Origin: Takifugu bimaculatus
Taxonomy: Eukaryota; Chordata; Actinopteri; Tetraodontiformes; Tetraodontidae
Length of the DNA stretch: 64,000 nt
Direction of reading: 5' to 3'
Assembly (NCBI GenBank): GCA_004026145.2
Contig: CP034989.1
Coordinates: forward strand, 9,432,030 to 9,496,029
Made by a program: the position numbers and the translations under genes. Under the pieces are notes generated by a model. The model was not told the DNA's origin, ran no database searches, and saw nothing but the letters and a program-made list of their open reading frames with translations. Position 1 is the first letter of the stretch, and each line of letters opens with the position of its first letter. Positions 40,466 to 53,329 of the stretch are shown here, in pieces.

Positions 40466-42943
40466 CATGAAAGATTACAAAAAGCAATAGAGGCGATATT
40501 GTTAGAAGATGCAGCAGCTGTGAACACCCCTAATGCAGCAGAAGGCCTGAAATCTGCTGAGGATTCGATATCTGAGAGCAGCAGACAGGAGGAACAGACT
40601 CATGGTTTCCATGTGCCACAGCCAGCAGCAGCGCTGTCACGGTAAAGTCATCTGACCCAAATACTGCAATTATCAAGGTTTACCCACATCGGAGCGCAGC
40701 TACAACATGGGTCACATCCTTCTATTGCAATATTCTGCAGAAAAGAGCAAGTGGACATGTCAAAAGCATCGGTACCAGTGCTGTTTGTGGTTAAATGAGG
40801 GTGAACTGACCCACCACAACCACGTGCTCTGCTTCACAGCCTCTGGCCAGAAACCAGACCGATACCACATTAAAAGGATCTTTGCTGCGTTTGTTCAGTG
40901 GCCTTTTCACAGAGCTCCTAATGACCTGCTGTGTAAATAATCATGGAAGGTCATACTTACCGAAGAAGCTGCTGAGATGAGCGACTGCACGCAACCACTG
41001 GCAAACTGTCCCCATTAGAATTTAAGATGAGTCAGTCTTGTGGTTGTGCTTCTGCCGCCACAGCAGCAAGAGCAGCATTGGTGCTGTGGAGACCTGAGGC
41101 TTTCAAAGACTGTGTCTGGTCTCATTGCTAAGATGCTCCCTAGCCTGGCCGAACCAGGACAGAAGGTGGGTTGGTCCAGTTAGGGGATCCAGACTTCCTG
41201 TATGTAGGACACCTTCCTGTCCGCTCCAGGAGATGTGCTGTGGAAAGAGCTTCTGACTCTGTTGAGATAACGAGCAACGTCCTTCTGCTTTAGTGACCAT
41301 GTCAGAGCTTCTCATCTGGAAATAACACATTCCTCCTTCCCTCCACACCATTTAAATCACTTTTCAGCAAATGATTCTCTTTTAGATTGCTTTCAAGAAA
41401 TCTGTGGCATCTGAAGATGGATTCTCAGACTATAAATGGAAAGGCAGAAGGTCATGAAAACAGCACATTTATGTTTTGAAAACAGCAAAACAACAGGAAT
41501 TTGTGTGCTGCATCTCTGTGAGAGGATCAGCACCCTCCGGTCTATGACTCTAGCAGGCGGCTAGGGTCCTGTCTGCGGTTTTTCCTGTGGTTGGGGGGCA
41601 GCAGGAGAATTTCTTCTGGCTGTAGTCATGGCTGATGAATCAGCTCTTTGGTCTTTCTCTCCTCCCAGTAGCTGCAGAGTAAAGGTCACTCTGCTGAACC
41701 AAAGACGCTGTGGTTGTCTCTGTTGCTGTCAGGAGGACGAGGTTGACAATCCTTCATTGAAGATGTTCCCTCAGTATTTGTGGAGGTCTCCATGTTGGAA
41801 TATGGTCTGTCGCCTGGTGGGCTGAGTGACAACTACGGGAAAAGTGTCACGTTGTCAGGGAGTGAGTGATAATTGGGCTTTGCTCTGTTTTTGGAGCATC
41901 ATCTCTGCCACCTGAAGAAAAAAGGCTGGAGTATCGTCCTAGGGGGCAGTTCAACAGCACCCTGCTCAGCTCCTTCACATTTACAGCAAACCCTCACTGC
42001 TGGTGTAAATCTGCTCCGCTCCTGTCCTCAACTCACCTCCAGAATAAAGGACTGCACTGTTTCTCCTAGAGGCACTGGAGAATCTCCTAGTAGACCTCAC
42101 TGTTACAGAAGGAGGTCTGTTAATGTCAGTGTGATGACTGAGACCATCAAGTGCTGACATGATGAACCTCTCCGACTCTCGAAAAATTCCAAAAATCCAA
42201 GAAGAGGCGAGGCTCTGAAATGCTGGACGGGAGAGCTCGGGAAAAATCCAAAAATAACCCAACAAGTCTACTTCTGTGGGTGGAGAGGTGGTGACCACGA
42301 GAAGAAACAAGAACCGTTCACACGATCTGATGCAGGTGAGCGGGAGGGGCAGCAGCTTTAGACAGCACCTAGATCGTTCTTCTGCCGAGGTGACAACAGT
42401 CAAGACAAAAAAACTGCAACATGCGAAACAAAAGCCAACAAAATACAGAGAACAGTTGAACCACAACAACCGCCTTTACATGGTTGTTAGCAGTCTCACT
42501 GTTCTCTTCAGTAGAAGCTGGAACCCTCAGAGAATGGTAGCTGACTCTGGTGGATGTGGATTTAACCTCAGAACATCTTTCATCTCATTCTGGTCTCACT
42601 GTGAGCAGTTTGGTTGAGGGATGTCTAGGCTAAGAGAAGACAAGTTCATGGAATGGCAGACCATCTCTCTCTCACTCTCACACACACACGCAGTTATTTC
42701 TCGTGTTTGTTGGTGTCATCAAGAATTTAGTCCAAAACAGATGAAAAGAAAAACTACACTTTTGAATAAAGTGACTGAAAGTCAGACCGTTACAAGTAAA
42801 CAATGCATCAGATGTTTCTACATCAGGGAGGGGTTGCTTTCCAATAAAAACATCTCCCTCCCAGCTCCTCTGGGACGGGCCTTGGAAGATAACAAGCCTG
42901 AAGCAAGCCACTGAAGACAAAGATGGAGCAGGCCTGAATGTAC
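40466..42943. other. Unassigned sequence
   Basis: Short ORFs only, none recognisable; no clear repeat family. Confidence 0.4.
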
Positions 42944-42944
42944 A

Positions 42945-43636
42945 GTGTGGGCCGGGTGCGATTAGGTGACCCAAAAGCAGCACTCTGGAAAACTGGACCG
43001 TGGTAATGACCTTTATTAGCACACGGGCAAACAGGAACTTCATGCAGACAAGGAAGCACAGGAAACAGTCCGTTCTTCAGGCCCAGGGCCCACACAACGT
43101 CAGTGGATTTCAGGCTCAGGGATTGGGGTCGAGCAGAGTCGGGATGTGCGGAACCGAGGGGGCAGGACGTGGAATCCTCAGAACACGTACAGTCCCGTTT
43201 ACAGCGGGCAGGAGTGACAGAATGGGGCTTACGGAGGTGAGGCCGACGATGTAGCTGAGCAGACTGGGGGTGAGCAGCAGCGAAGTCGGGGCCACGCGGA
43301 GTAGTCAGGACCAGGCGAGGGGCAGGAACGCTGAGGCAGAAGTCGTGGTCAGGGGCAGAAAGCAGGTAGGTTTTCCAGGGAACAGGTGAGGCAGGCAGAA
43401 CAGAGACAGGCAGGGTCGGTAGCAGGGAAATAACGCTGGAAAGTCTCGCATCGACGCAGAAGAACAATCTGGCAAAGACTGAGAGTGCAGGGGAGGCTTA
43501 TAAACCGGGCTGATTGGGAATTGGCTGCAGCTGTGCTTGCAGGTGAGTGGAGTTGAGCTGACGGGGTGGGAGTGGCTGGCAGGTGGAGTGGAAAATTACC
43601 GGGACAGGAGGGAACTGGGGGAATGGGGCTGTGACA
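42945..43636 (-). mobile_element. Possible solo LTR
   Basis: The block runs from TGTGGGCCGGGTGCG to GGGGCTGTGACA, with a minus-strand AATAAA-like signal (TTTATT near 43011). TG...CA ends and GC-rich content are LTR-like. No partner LTR or certain target duplication is seen. Confidence 0.35.
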
Positions 43637-43800
43637 TATAGAGTAGAACAGAGAACAGAGGAGAATGCAGAAGGACAGACGACAACACAGGAGAACACAG
43701 GAAAACAGATGAGAACACGGAAAGACAGACGAGAACAGAGGAGAACACGGGAGAACAGAGGAGAACACAGAAGGACAGACGAGAACAGAGGAGAACACAC
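43637..43800. repeat. GAGAACAnAGGA minisatellite
   Basis: Degenerate tandem copies such as GAACAGAGGAGAACACAG and AAGGACAGACGAGAACAGAG, followed by a GGAT tetranucleotide run at 43819-43838. Open frames on both strands here result from the repeat. Confidence 0.9.
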
Positions 43801-43859
43801 GTGTACACACTCACATGAGGATGGATGGATGGATGGATGTCCTTTGCCTCGTACATCTA

Positions 43860-44464
43860 AATCCATCCTCCGGGATCAGGAAAGACATCCGTCCAGGGAG
43901 GAAGATCTTCCAGTCAATGATCCAAACCTCAGATGTTTGTCAGCTAAAATACTAACGGTAGCTTCTGGTAGCACCAGCAGATCAGCCATCCTCATCAGGA
44001 GAGGACCAGCAGAGTCTGTTAAGTGCAGCCTTCATTCTATTCTGAGTCCCTGTCAGACCCAGAAAAGGGGCTTCCAACTGGTACCAGCTGCTAGTGCCCT
44101 CTAGGGTAATACAATCGGTGGTTGAACTCTGGCATCTGTAAGCTGCATGGCTGTTCCTGCCTCCCACCATCACATGACAATCCAGCCTTCTGCCCAGTAC
44201 TGTGGTGATTGGTGAGTGGAAACCTCACAGTTTGGTGTCTCCAACAAACTAGTTTGCAACCAGCTTTCCTGTGTTTGCCTCACTTCACCACAGACTGAGG
44301 CAATTGACAGCCGAACCTGGACAGGGGTGATTTGGAGGAGCAGCCTGCCTGATCTTCTGAACCCGAGCATCCAAGAGAAGCTCAACATGGAGCTGCTACT
44401 CCTCAACGTTGACAGGAGCTAGTTGAGGGGGGTTGTGGCCTCTGGCTAGGATGCCTCCTACACG
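43860..44464. other. Unassigned sequence before the second gap
   Basis: Nothing recognised with confidence. Confidence 0.35.
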
Positions 44465-44564
44465 NNNNNNNNNNNNNNNNNNNNNNNNNNNNNNNNNNNN
44501 NNNNNNNNNNNNNNNNNNNNNNNNNNNNNNNNNNNNNNNNNNNNNNNNNNNNNNNNNNNNNNNN
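44465..44564. other. Assembly gap (100 N)
   Basis: Exactly 100 N, a placeholder length. Confidence 0.99.
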
Positions 44565-44659
44565 AACCTGTGTGGACTATTCAAAACCAGTCAGAACCGT
44601 TTATGGTCAGCGTATTGCAGTAGCAGGATTTTAATACTGTGGTTTGAAAAAGGGTTTTT

Positions 44660-44735
44660 TTCCCCCTCTGCATGTTTTTGCTGCTGTTGCGCTGTAAATT
44701 TCTCCATTGTGGGACAAATAAAGGAATCTGATCTG
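44660..44735 (+). mobile_element. LINE-like 3' tail
   Basis: GCGCTGTAAATTTCTCCATT, then GTGGGACAAATAAAGGAATC, resembles the common 3' end of a different fish LINE. The rest of the element probably lies in or before the gap. Confidence 0.45.
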
Positions 44736-46405
44736 GACCCTTTGGTTGTTCTTGGAGCAACTGGTGCTGATCCAGAGGCTATCAAAGGTCCAGATGTTGG
44801 TGGTGCTGCTCATTGTTGGATGTCTTTTGTTTGCCACAACAGAGAGGGCAGAACTGTCGGGGAGTCAGTGTTCAGCATCTGTCCCACAGCAGATGTTTCT
44901 CTTCTTCCTGGTTCCCACCATCTGCGCGCTGCCTCAGAACTGTTCGCCCTCTGAGACTCGGAGCCCTTCCTGATCAACTTTACTCATCCACGCAGAAGCA
45001 GGGAGGGATGGAGCTCTAGTGCTTCGACACGTCTGTGTTCCCGGAGAAGCTCCTGCATGAGCAGAACATTTCACCAAATTCTGCACACTCAGCACTTTTC
45101 TGTTGTCTGTTTCAGTGATGATCAAAGTAATCATTGAAATAGGGACTTTTCCATTGGAATCCTCTTTTTTGTTTGAAAACACTTCAACAGAGACGTTTGG
45201 TGAAGCTAATTTGGAGTTTGGGCTGCAGTCAGATGGTTCTTTGGTGCAGATTCACACTTTCATATTAGGCTCCCGAGAGAAGAATTGGACCAGTTTGTAT
45301 CTCTGGTTTAAGCTAATCACAGAATACTGGGATCAGAAGGATCAGGCTGGGACTGGTCTGGGATGATTGTGGGATCATGGGGGACCAGACAACGAGGTCC
45401 CATTAGAGTTTGAGTGCTGGGGCTATCGCGCGTCGCCCTCGGGAACTTTACTAGCTACTGATGAAGCTGATGTCTGAGAGATCTTTTGTGGTGAGCATCA
45501 GTTTTTGAACCAGTTTGAGTGACTGGTTGACCAGTGACAGATGATTCTTTTTAACAGGTCCTGGATTGAAAGCCTCTCACCACCGCAGTTTCACATTCCT
45601 GCAGGTGCAACCATCTTGGTCGCTGATGAGCACAGATCCTGTAGCTGTTTCCTTTAGCTACATTAGCATGGATCTCAGCACTCCTCCCCCCTCCCCCCTT
45701 CCTTTATTGGAGAGAGTGGCTTTGCTGGGAATGTCTGATTTTTGCTGTAATGGGGGGATTTTGGTGTCTCAAAGCCTCTTAAATGCTTTTTCAGATGCTT
45801 TTCCACAAGAGGAAATTGATTTTTGTGGTGCCAAGAAACTGGGGCAATTTGAAGAGGACTGAATGTTGGCACAAGATTTGGTGGCAAAAGCCAAATTGCC
45901 TTCGCTGCCTGCTGAGGCGCGCGTGCCTTTCAAAGCCTCCGCCTGTGTTTCAGCTCCAGATTAAACATAATCTCTGTTAGACCTCCAGCAGCAGCAGCAG
46001 CAGCATCACACACACTGAGGAAGGAGGAGTTGAGGAATGGGCTTGCAGGCCACCACAGACCTGCCTCCTCCTCCTTCCCTCTGTCTCTTCATCCACCTCA
46101 GACGGAACTGAAAGTCCTTTACAAGAGCAGCACCAGACAGGAAACATTGGTCGCTGTGTGGTTGCCCTGGCAACAAGCTTCTGCTCAACACCCCTTCTGC
46201 AGGGAAAAGTTGGAGGTGGAGATCTTGAAGTCAGGGTTGACTTTTAGCATTGAGTTCCAGGATGTTGCTGACTCATGGCTGTAAAAACCAGCACAGACTC
46301 GCCTTCCCAGAGACCTGAGCCACATCTCTGACTCATGGCCATCTGAACGGGGTTTCCAGGCCCCAGGAGCCCCCAGCCAGGACATAAGATGGTGTCTAGC
46401 AAAGA

Positions 46406-46408
<3 letters not shown>
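44736..46408. other. Unassigned sequence, possibly chst11 intron 1
   Basis: A 75-residue ORF at 44746-44973 has a hydrophobic stretch (MLVVLLIVGCLLF) but resembles nothing known. A short CAG run lies at 45984-46005. No sign of chst11 exon 1. Confidence 0.35.
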
Positions 46409-46471
<63 letters not shown>

Positions 46472-46474
46472 CGT
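46409..46474. repeat. (GT)n microsatellite
   Basis: About 30 GT units; it causes spurious Val-Cys and Thr-His open frames. Confidence 0.95.
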
Positions 46475-49400
46475 GTGATTCCATGCCCTCTCATCTCATT
46501 CTTTAATCTGACCCAAGTCACCTCATTCAGCAGCAGCTCTGGAGGATTTAGCAACCGGCGGTTGCGTCTCTGCTGCCTGGGTGGTGGACCCCCCCACCCC
46601 ACACACACACACTCACACACACCTGGGCCAGTAGATAAAGTGCCATCAACCAAAGTCACAGCCAGTGTCTTTGGCTCTATCCTGTGTCTTGGTAACAGAG
46701 AGGATCTATTTTTAGCACCAGGTCTCCCAGTGGAAATCAGCAAAGCTCTGCAGCAGCTTCACATATGTGGAAACATCAGTGAGATTCGATTTAACGGCTC
46801 CCCAAAAAGCCGAGCGTCTGAAAGAGGCTCCCATTTATTCAGCAGTCACCTGATTGCTTCAAGATCAAGAACAGGAAATGAGCAGAACTCATTTCTGCTG
46901 CGATTCTGTGATGTCCAGGAAGGAACTCCGAGAAACCTTGAGGTGGTGGTGAATAACACCTCTGGACTCAACTGGGCTAGTGGACCAGACCTGCTTAAGG
47001 TCATGAGTGATCAACTCTCGGTGGGTTTTTGAGACCCAGGAAAGCTCCAGGGAGCTGACAGGGGACCCTTCTGGCCCCGGGCTGAGCTCCACTCACTCCT
47101 GCTGCCCTTGAAGTGATGAGGCCTCTTTTAAAACCCCTCTGCTGCCACTGAATCCACCTCACTTGACTTCCTTCTCTGTCACAGTGGACTCTATTCCACA
47201 GGTCCAGCACCAACCCCAGGTCCAGCACCAACCACTGTCCCGTGGGTTGGCCACGTACAGAATGGAAACTCCTTTCTCAGATCGACTGGCTTCAGTCCTC
47301 CAGACACAGAGACGTCGGTCCTTTGAGTGCGTTAGCAGCTGCTTTGGTCCGGTCCCTGCAGGCTTTGTGTTCTCAACCAATGTGAGCAGAGAAGAAAGTC
47401 CCGTTCGGGAGTTTTCGTAGCACGTTTCATATTTAATGGTCCGTGTGTGAATAGCAACTTTCAGGACTGACAGAACTGAAAACCAGCGTCTGTGAAAGCG
47501 TACCATTACATATTTAAGACTGCTGATTCGTAAATGCTGCGGGAGCCAGCATGTGAGAAACCATGGCAGGGCGGGGGTTCCAGTAGGATCGATCCGATCC
47601 ACATCCAGACGTTGTTCTTTCTATTAAAGAGCCCTTCGTGATCCCGGGGCCAGGAACAAGTTGGGCTCTGGGTTTCTGGGTCCTTCTGTGGACTCTCACA
47701 TGAAGCCCCTCATGAATTACTCACATTCCGCCATCGACTCTGAGCATTTCTCCAACGTGAGATGTTTTATTATAAGAAGCCGTCCAGCCCAGCGAGCGGC
47801 GCTAAGATAATGTTCCTCTGCAGCTTTTGGGGATTGAAGGAGCCTCGTTGTTGCCCTGAATCATCTGGCTGCTCAGGGAGACACTCTGTCTGACCTCATC
47901 CGGTCCTTCGTGTTAGCCTCCATTCAGGCTCCCTCCCAGGGTAGCTGGAGGCTGGTGTGAGCTGGGAGGGCCAGACCAGGTTCAGCCAGTTCAGCTCCCA
48001 CAGGTCAGTTGTGGCTGAACCCACCTGTGGTTGACTCCGTTTTACCCCTCCGTGCGTGTGCACATGGAGGAGGGTGGTACCCATCCACCATCTGACCTCC
48101 ACCTCTCACATCTTGGTCCATCAGTGCTGGACACCTTATCCGTCTCACCCAGGCTCTTTTTTCAGTTTCATTCTGGATGTTTTCTTCCCACTTGACTTAT
48201 AATAGATGTTGTGAAGTGTCCTCTTTATTGCTGACTCGAGTTATTTTTAATCAAATTGTTTATCAGAGGAGCTAATTTAAGTACAGATGTTCTCAAATGT
48301 TCTACTGCAGGTTGTGGAAAAAGCTGTAATTCTACTGGATTTTTCTAGTTCTTCTAGTTCTCACCGCAAATATTTGGTGAAGATATAAAGGAAGCTGTTG
48401 TTGGGGCTCCACCTTTGAAGGTGACCGCGGGTCTTTCCACAGTTCCTCTGACTCGTGAGTCTCAGGCATTGTGGGCTCTCTTATGAAGGACTTCCTCTTT
48501 GCTGAGCTGTGCCTGAGTCCGATCTTCGACTTCGGCCCTTAAACATCGGCTCACCTTCATTGTCTTATTGTAGCAGGTGAACAGATGTTGACAGCTGTTT
48601 CTGGATGTGACTTTTGTTCTCTGTGGTTTTAGGAGACAGAAAATCTGTACAGTGCTTGTGTTTGTCAGGCTGTAATTATGGGATGTCGGGAAGGGGAGAT
48701 GCCTGGAGGCTGCAGATGCTTTTTCTAGCTCTCTGGATCAACACAAATGCCATTACATGATGAGTGTCTTCATCAAATGTGTCCTTCAGAAGCCATCTAC
48801 AACCTTCTTGCGGTCACGGTCCTCCAGTTCCTGCTGTGGTTCTCGAGTCTGTGGATAGGATCATCCTGAACCTGGTCTCATCAGCCCAAGCAGAGCAGAT
48901 GTCTGCTGACAAATGTGAGCGTGGAGGGTTTCTCGGGGTAAAAGAGCCGACCTTCTCTGGCTCCACCTCCATATCACACCTGGCTTCAAGCTGAAGATGC
49001 GAGCTGTGACCATGTTCGCGTTTAGCGATACGGCGATTAGCTGTAAAACCAACCAATCCTCTTCTTGCTCCTTATCACCATTTGTTCCGAGAAGTGGTGT
49101 CACCATGGTGACCAAGTGTGCCCCTGCTCCTCCGCGCTAACCATGCCGCCCAGGGAGCCATTTGCAGTGCGATTTGGAGGGTGATATTCACACCTACAGT
49201 GTGTGTGACTGTGCTGAGGGCGTGAAGTGGATCTGCTGCCGTGAGGTGACAGAGGTCTCCTCCTGTTCCTCCCCACCAGCCCACCATCCTTCCCCAGCAG
49301 ATGTGCACCTGATCACTGGCCTCCGCCTCTAGTCACACACCTGCTGGTGTCAACAATGAGCCGGACTAAAGTCTAAACCAGGTTTAACCTGCAGGTGGTG

Positions 49401-50934
49401 GTAGCTGAGTCTGTTGGGAACTGGGAGGAGGAGGGGGAGGAGAGAATAGGCATCGGGGTGGACCCTACCATCACCCATCCTGAACCCTCCTTGTGACCTG
49501 AAGGGATAAAGTGGTTGACAAGACAAGGTTCAACCTGTTTGACTCCAGAGTGACACTGATAAAGTTTCGAGCATTTTTGACAGTTGCGAGAATCAGGGTG
49601 AGGTATTCCCAATTTTCCCAATGCAGCAGAGTAACTGGTTGTTCTTATTGTTGAGGTGGGTGTTCACTCCCTGGAGGGGTGTGATGGGGTCTCATGAGAG
49701 GAGTTGAGCTGCTGACATTCTGTGCGCATGTGTGATTAATCTTTCATGTTCAAGATTCCGTCCGTGGTCCTCGGTCAGCCGGGTCAGGGGGTCTGCTGGG
49801 GCTCATTACTGCTCCGTTCCCTTCCCAGGCTCTTTCTGCTCAGGTGGTCTGGGCAATCAAAACCCACAACTCCCATTCAGAGGTAGTCTCTGGTGCGTCC
49901 GTGGTCAGCGCCGACCTTGGTTCACCATATCCTTCGTTTAAATCAAGGATTTCTGAAAACATCTGCTGACAAATGTGGATCTTCCTCTGGTCCTGAAGGG
50001 ATTTTGGCCACTGGAGCTTGGACCGGAGCTGAAATGCTGCTCTGCTTTGCTGTTTGCAGGCCAGGCCAGATTTACATGTTTGATTACGGAGCTTTTGTGG
50101 ACTTTGGCATGTTTTCAATGGCTTAAATGCTCGGTCTGAATCCTGAATTTAGTTTCTTTCAATGCAAGTGTGGGGTGGGCGGGTAACTGTGATGGGATGA
50201 CGAACACCTACTGATGTCAGAAACATACGGTCACACGCTAGCAAGAGAAAAGGAAGAAACTGCCATTAAATCCTTGGCCTCCTTCTTGCTGCTTCATTTT
50301 CTTTCCAGCTGTTCCAGCAGCTCTTTTCCAGTCGGAGTAATTGGAGGGGCCGTTCAGGGCCGACGGTACAGCGTTGGCTCCCACTGAGCTGCTGCCAGCA
50401 GCTACTGTTCTGCACGAGGGTCCAGCCAAGCCAGCGCTGAGTCACCGCGCCCACTACCAGCCCGCAGCATTATGCCTGCTCTTCACAGCAGCTGGTCATT
50501 TAAAAGGATTGTTCTTGTCCTTCAGCAGGTCTAGAGGACGAACCACAACAGAACATCCATCCCTGAACTGTAGCCTCTTTGGTCCTCCAGCATCAATAAA
50601 ACTGGAGGTGTGATCCGGTTCTTCAGGGGTGAGGAAGATAAGTGGGTGTGTCAGAGATGGTGGAGCCAGAGGTGTCACCTCTCCCACCACTATCCCCCCT
50701 CTTCCTCCTCTTTAATGACAAAGTAAGCAGTCATAAGCTCATTTTCCAGCTGTGATGTGCAGCTCGGTTGGAAGTGGAGGGCCGGTTGTCGGATTATAGC
50801 TCCATCGTCTCATCCAGGCGGTAAATGTTATGGTTCCTGGACAAAATGGCGTTTACATTCCGGGATGATTGGCGGCTGCACCGTGTAGTTGAATAAATTG
50901 CCGGTTCTTATTGGTGTCTCCTGTGTTTTTACAG
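46475..50934. other. Unassigned sequence upstream of chst11 exon 2
   Basis: Several short ORFs, none recognisable. If chst11 exon 1 lies upstream this is intronic. The phrase TCTGCTGACAAATGTG occurs at about 48901 and 49962 and may mark a short dispersed repeat. Confidence 0.35.
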
Positions 50935-52430
50935 TAATGCGGAGGAATCCCTTCGTGGTGGATGGCTGCTGTCGGAAAGGCTCCCGTAACGCCCTGCAGG
51001 AGCTCTACAATCCCACGGAGGTAAAGAAGTGTTCACGCCAAGGACGAGTCAACACCTTGCTCCCATGGAGCTCCCGGAGCTCTGGTGCTGGTGGACACGC
51101 CCACGACCTGGGCCCACTGTCTCTGACCTTTGACCCTCATGTCCCCTTCATGCTCATAGCAGAAACTGGGGGATGAGGGCTTGCCCTCTTCTTCCTGCTC
51201 TTCCCTCTCTTCCTGCTCCTCCTTCTCTTCCCGCTCTTCCTCCTCCTCACCTAGACTGACCCTTCCTTTAAAGAAAGAGGTCAATTAAAGAGCTGAGGAG
51301 AGCATTTCAGTGGAGACTCATCTCTCTGAGCAGATCATTCCGGCACCGCCAGGCTCCTCCTCCTTTCTCCACCGTATTTTATCTCTGCAAATTCCCGTTT
51401 TTTCTGTTCACATTAACTTTTTATCTAATTATTTGCCCGCCTCAGTTACCTCCACACTAGCGCCTCCTGAAAGGAAAGATGAGGCCGGAGCAACAGGGGA
51501 GCATTCCGATCCTAATGAATTTCCTGTGATGGATCAAAAACATGTTAGCATGCTTCATAATGTGTTTTGGGCGGCTGGAACATTGTGGGGAGAAGTGAGA
51601 ACCTGTTGGAGGGGGGCTGCTGTGGCTGAAGGGAACCAAAAACCGTGAGCTGTTGTTCTCCCATCACTCCCCTGTCTTCTCATCCCTCCATCCCTGACAG
51701 TTGTTGTCTCAAACCTCCTCCTTCCACTCTCCTTCCTCTTCTGAAACAGGGATAGTGCCAAGGTCCAGGCCAGTCTGTTCCTGGTGTGATAAGAATAGAG
51801 CAGGTGCTGCTGGACTCTGCAGGCTCCGGTCCTGCTGAGGATTTTTCCAGACTTGTGTGAAGCCCCATTGATGTGTGTCTGTGTGGTGAGCTGGGTGTAA
51901 ACCTGAGCAGCGTGTTTGTGGCCGGGGGTCAGCACAGAGCCGCCGCTGTGTCCTGTTCTGAGCACTCAAAGAGATACAGTCAATAGTGAAGGTTCAGGGT
52001 TTTCCAGCTGCTGTAGGAGCTCAGTGCTCCATGAGCACACACACAAATATTGTGTATTCGAGAGGTTGCCGTTGAGGACACGTCGGACTTGGGTCATGTG
52101 GTCCGATGCGTCCTGCTGAAGCTTGGGGAGGCAGGAAGAGCTGATGCAGCTCCTCCTGCGGGTCGGTTCAGCTGGGGAATCTTTGATGAGGCTGAGCGGT
52201 GTGACAGGAGAGCTCAGACGGCGGTGTGACTAAACCAGAGCCTGGCTGACTCTTCCTGGTGAATCAGACAACCAGTCTGAGGCTGCGGAACAACTATGCT
52301 CTGTTGGATCACGTAGGAACGACTGACGCTGGCGGAGCCTGCGGATGGACCCACGGATGTCCTCGCAAGCACTGCTATTTACACAAGGGCCTCCGCCAGG
52401 GCTGAGGGTCTACTAGTGTGCACATTGTGG

Positions 52431-52465
<35 letters not shown>

Positions 52466-53298
52466 TATGTATTTGTCTGTGAGTGTTAGTGAGGGTGGGT
52501 GTGTGTGTGTGTGTGAGTGTGTGTCAGCAGGTTCATGTACTTGGCTTCTCTGGGCCACAAGGTCAAACAAACATCTAATCACACACACACTCACACTCAC
52601 ACAGGCAGGACTCTTCTATAAGACCAGTACTAAGGTACGGGAGGCTGACTCCATCTCTACTTTTAAGATCAGACTTAAAACCTACCTCTTTGAAAAAGCT
52701 TATTGTTACTAATTCTGTAGTTCCAGTTACGATCATACTTAGGGGGTCGTCTAATCATTAGGTTAACATCTTAGCTATGCTGCTAGAGGCCGAGGCTGCC
52801 GGGGTCCAGAAACATGATCACCTGACAGGCCTCTGTCACCCCACTGGGTCATGGTCTCCTCTCCTCTGCTCTCCTCTGCTCTCTTCTCCTACCTATTCTA
52901 TCCTCTACCTGTCCTCCCCCCTCTCCTCTCTCTCTACCCAGCCGGCCATCAGCAGGAGGTTCCCCCTACATGAGCCTGGTCCTGCTCAAGGTTTCTTCCT
53001 GTTAAAGGGGAGTTTTTCCTTGCCACTGTCGCTTGTCTGGGGTTTGGCCCTGAAATTCTGGAAAGCGCCTTGAAACAATTTTGATTGTAAAAGACGCTAT
53101 ATAAATAAAGATTGATTTGATTTGACTTAGATAGTTAGGTAGGTAGGTAGGTAGGTAGGTAGGTAGGTAGGTACGTAGGTAGGTAGGTAGGTAGGTAGGT
53201 AGGTAGGTAGGTAGGTAGGTAGGTAGGTAGGTAGGTAGATAGGTAGATTAGGGATTCTGGAAAGTGCCTTAAAACAATTTTGGTTGTAAAAGATGCTA

Positions 53299-53329
<31 letters not shown>

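Noticed and set aside
43349..43866. Leu/Cys/Ser-rich minus-strand frames resembling membrane proteins
   Set aside because: Products of the GAGAACA minisatellite read in reverse.
44396..44954. Open frames across the second gap
   Set aside because: Bridge the 100-N gap; flanks are LINE-like or unrecognised.
44746..44973. Small secreted or membrane protein with a hydrophobic N-terminal half
   Set aside because: Overlaps or follows a LINE tail; no signal-peptide cleavage pattern, homology or splice context that I can support.
46396..46743. Thr-His and Val-Cys rich frames
   Set aside because: Caused by the (GT)n microsatellite.
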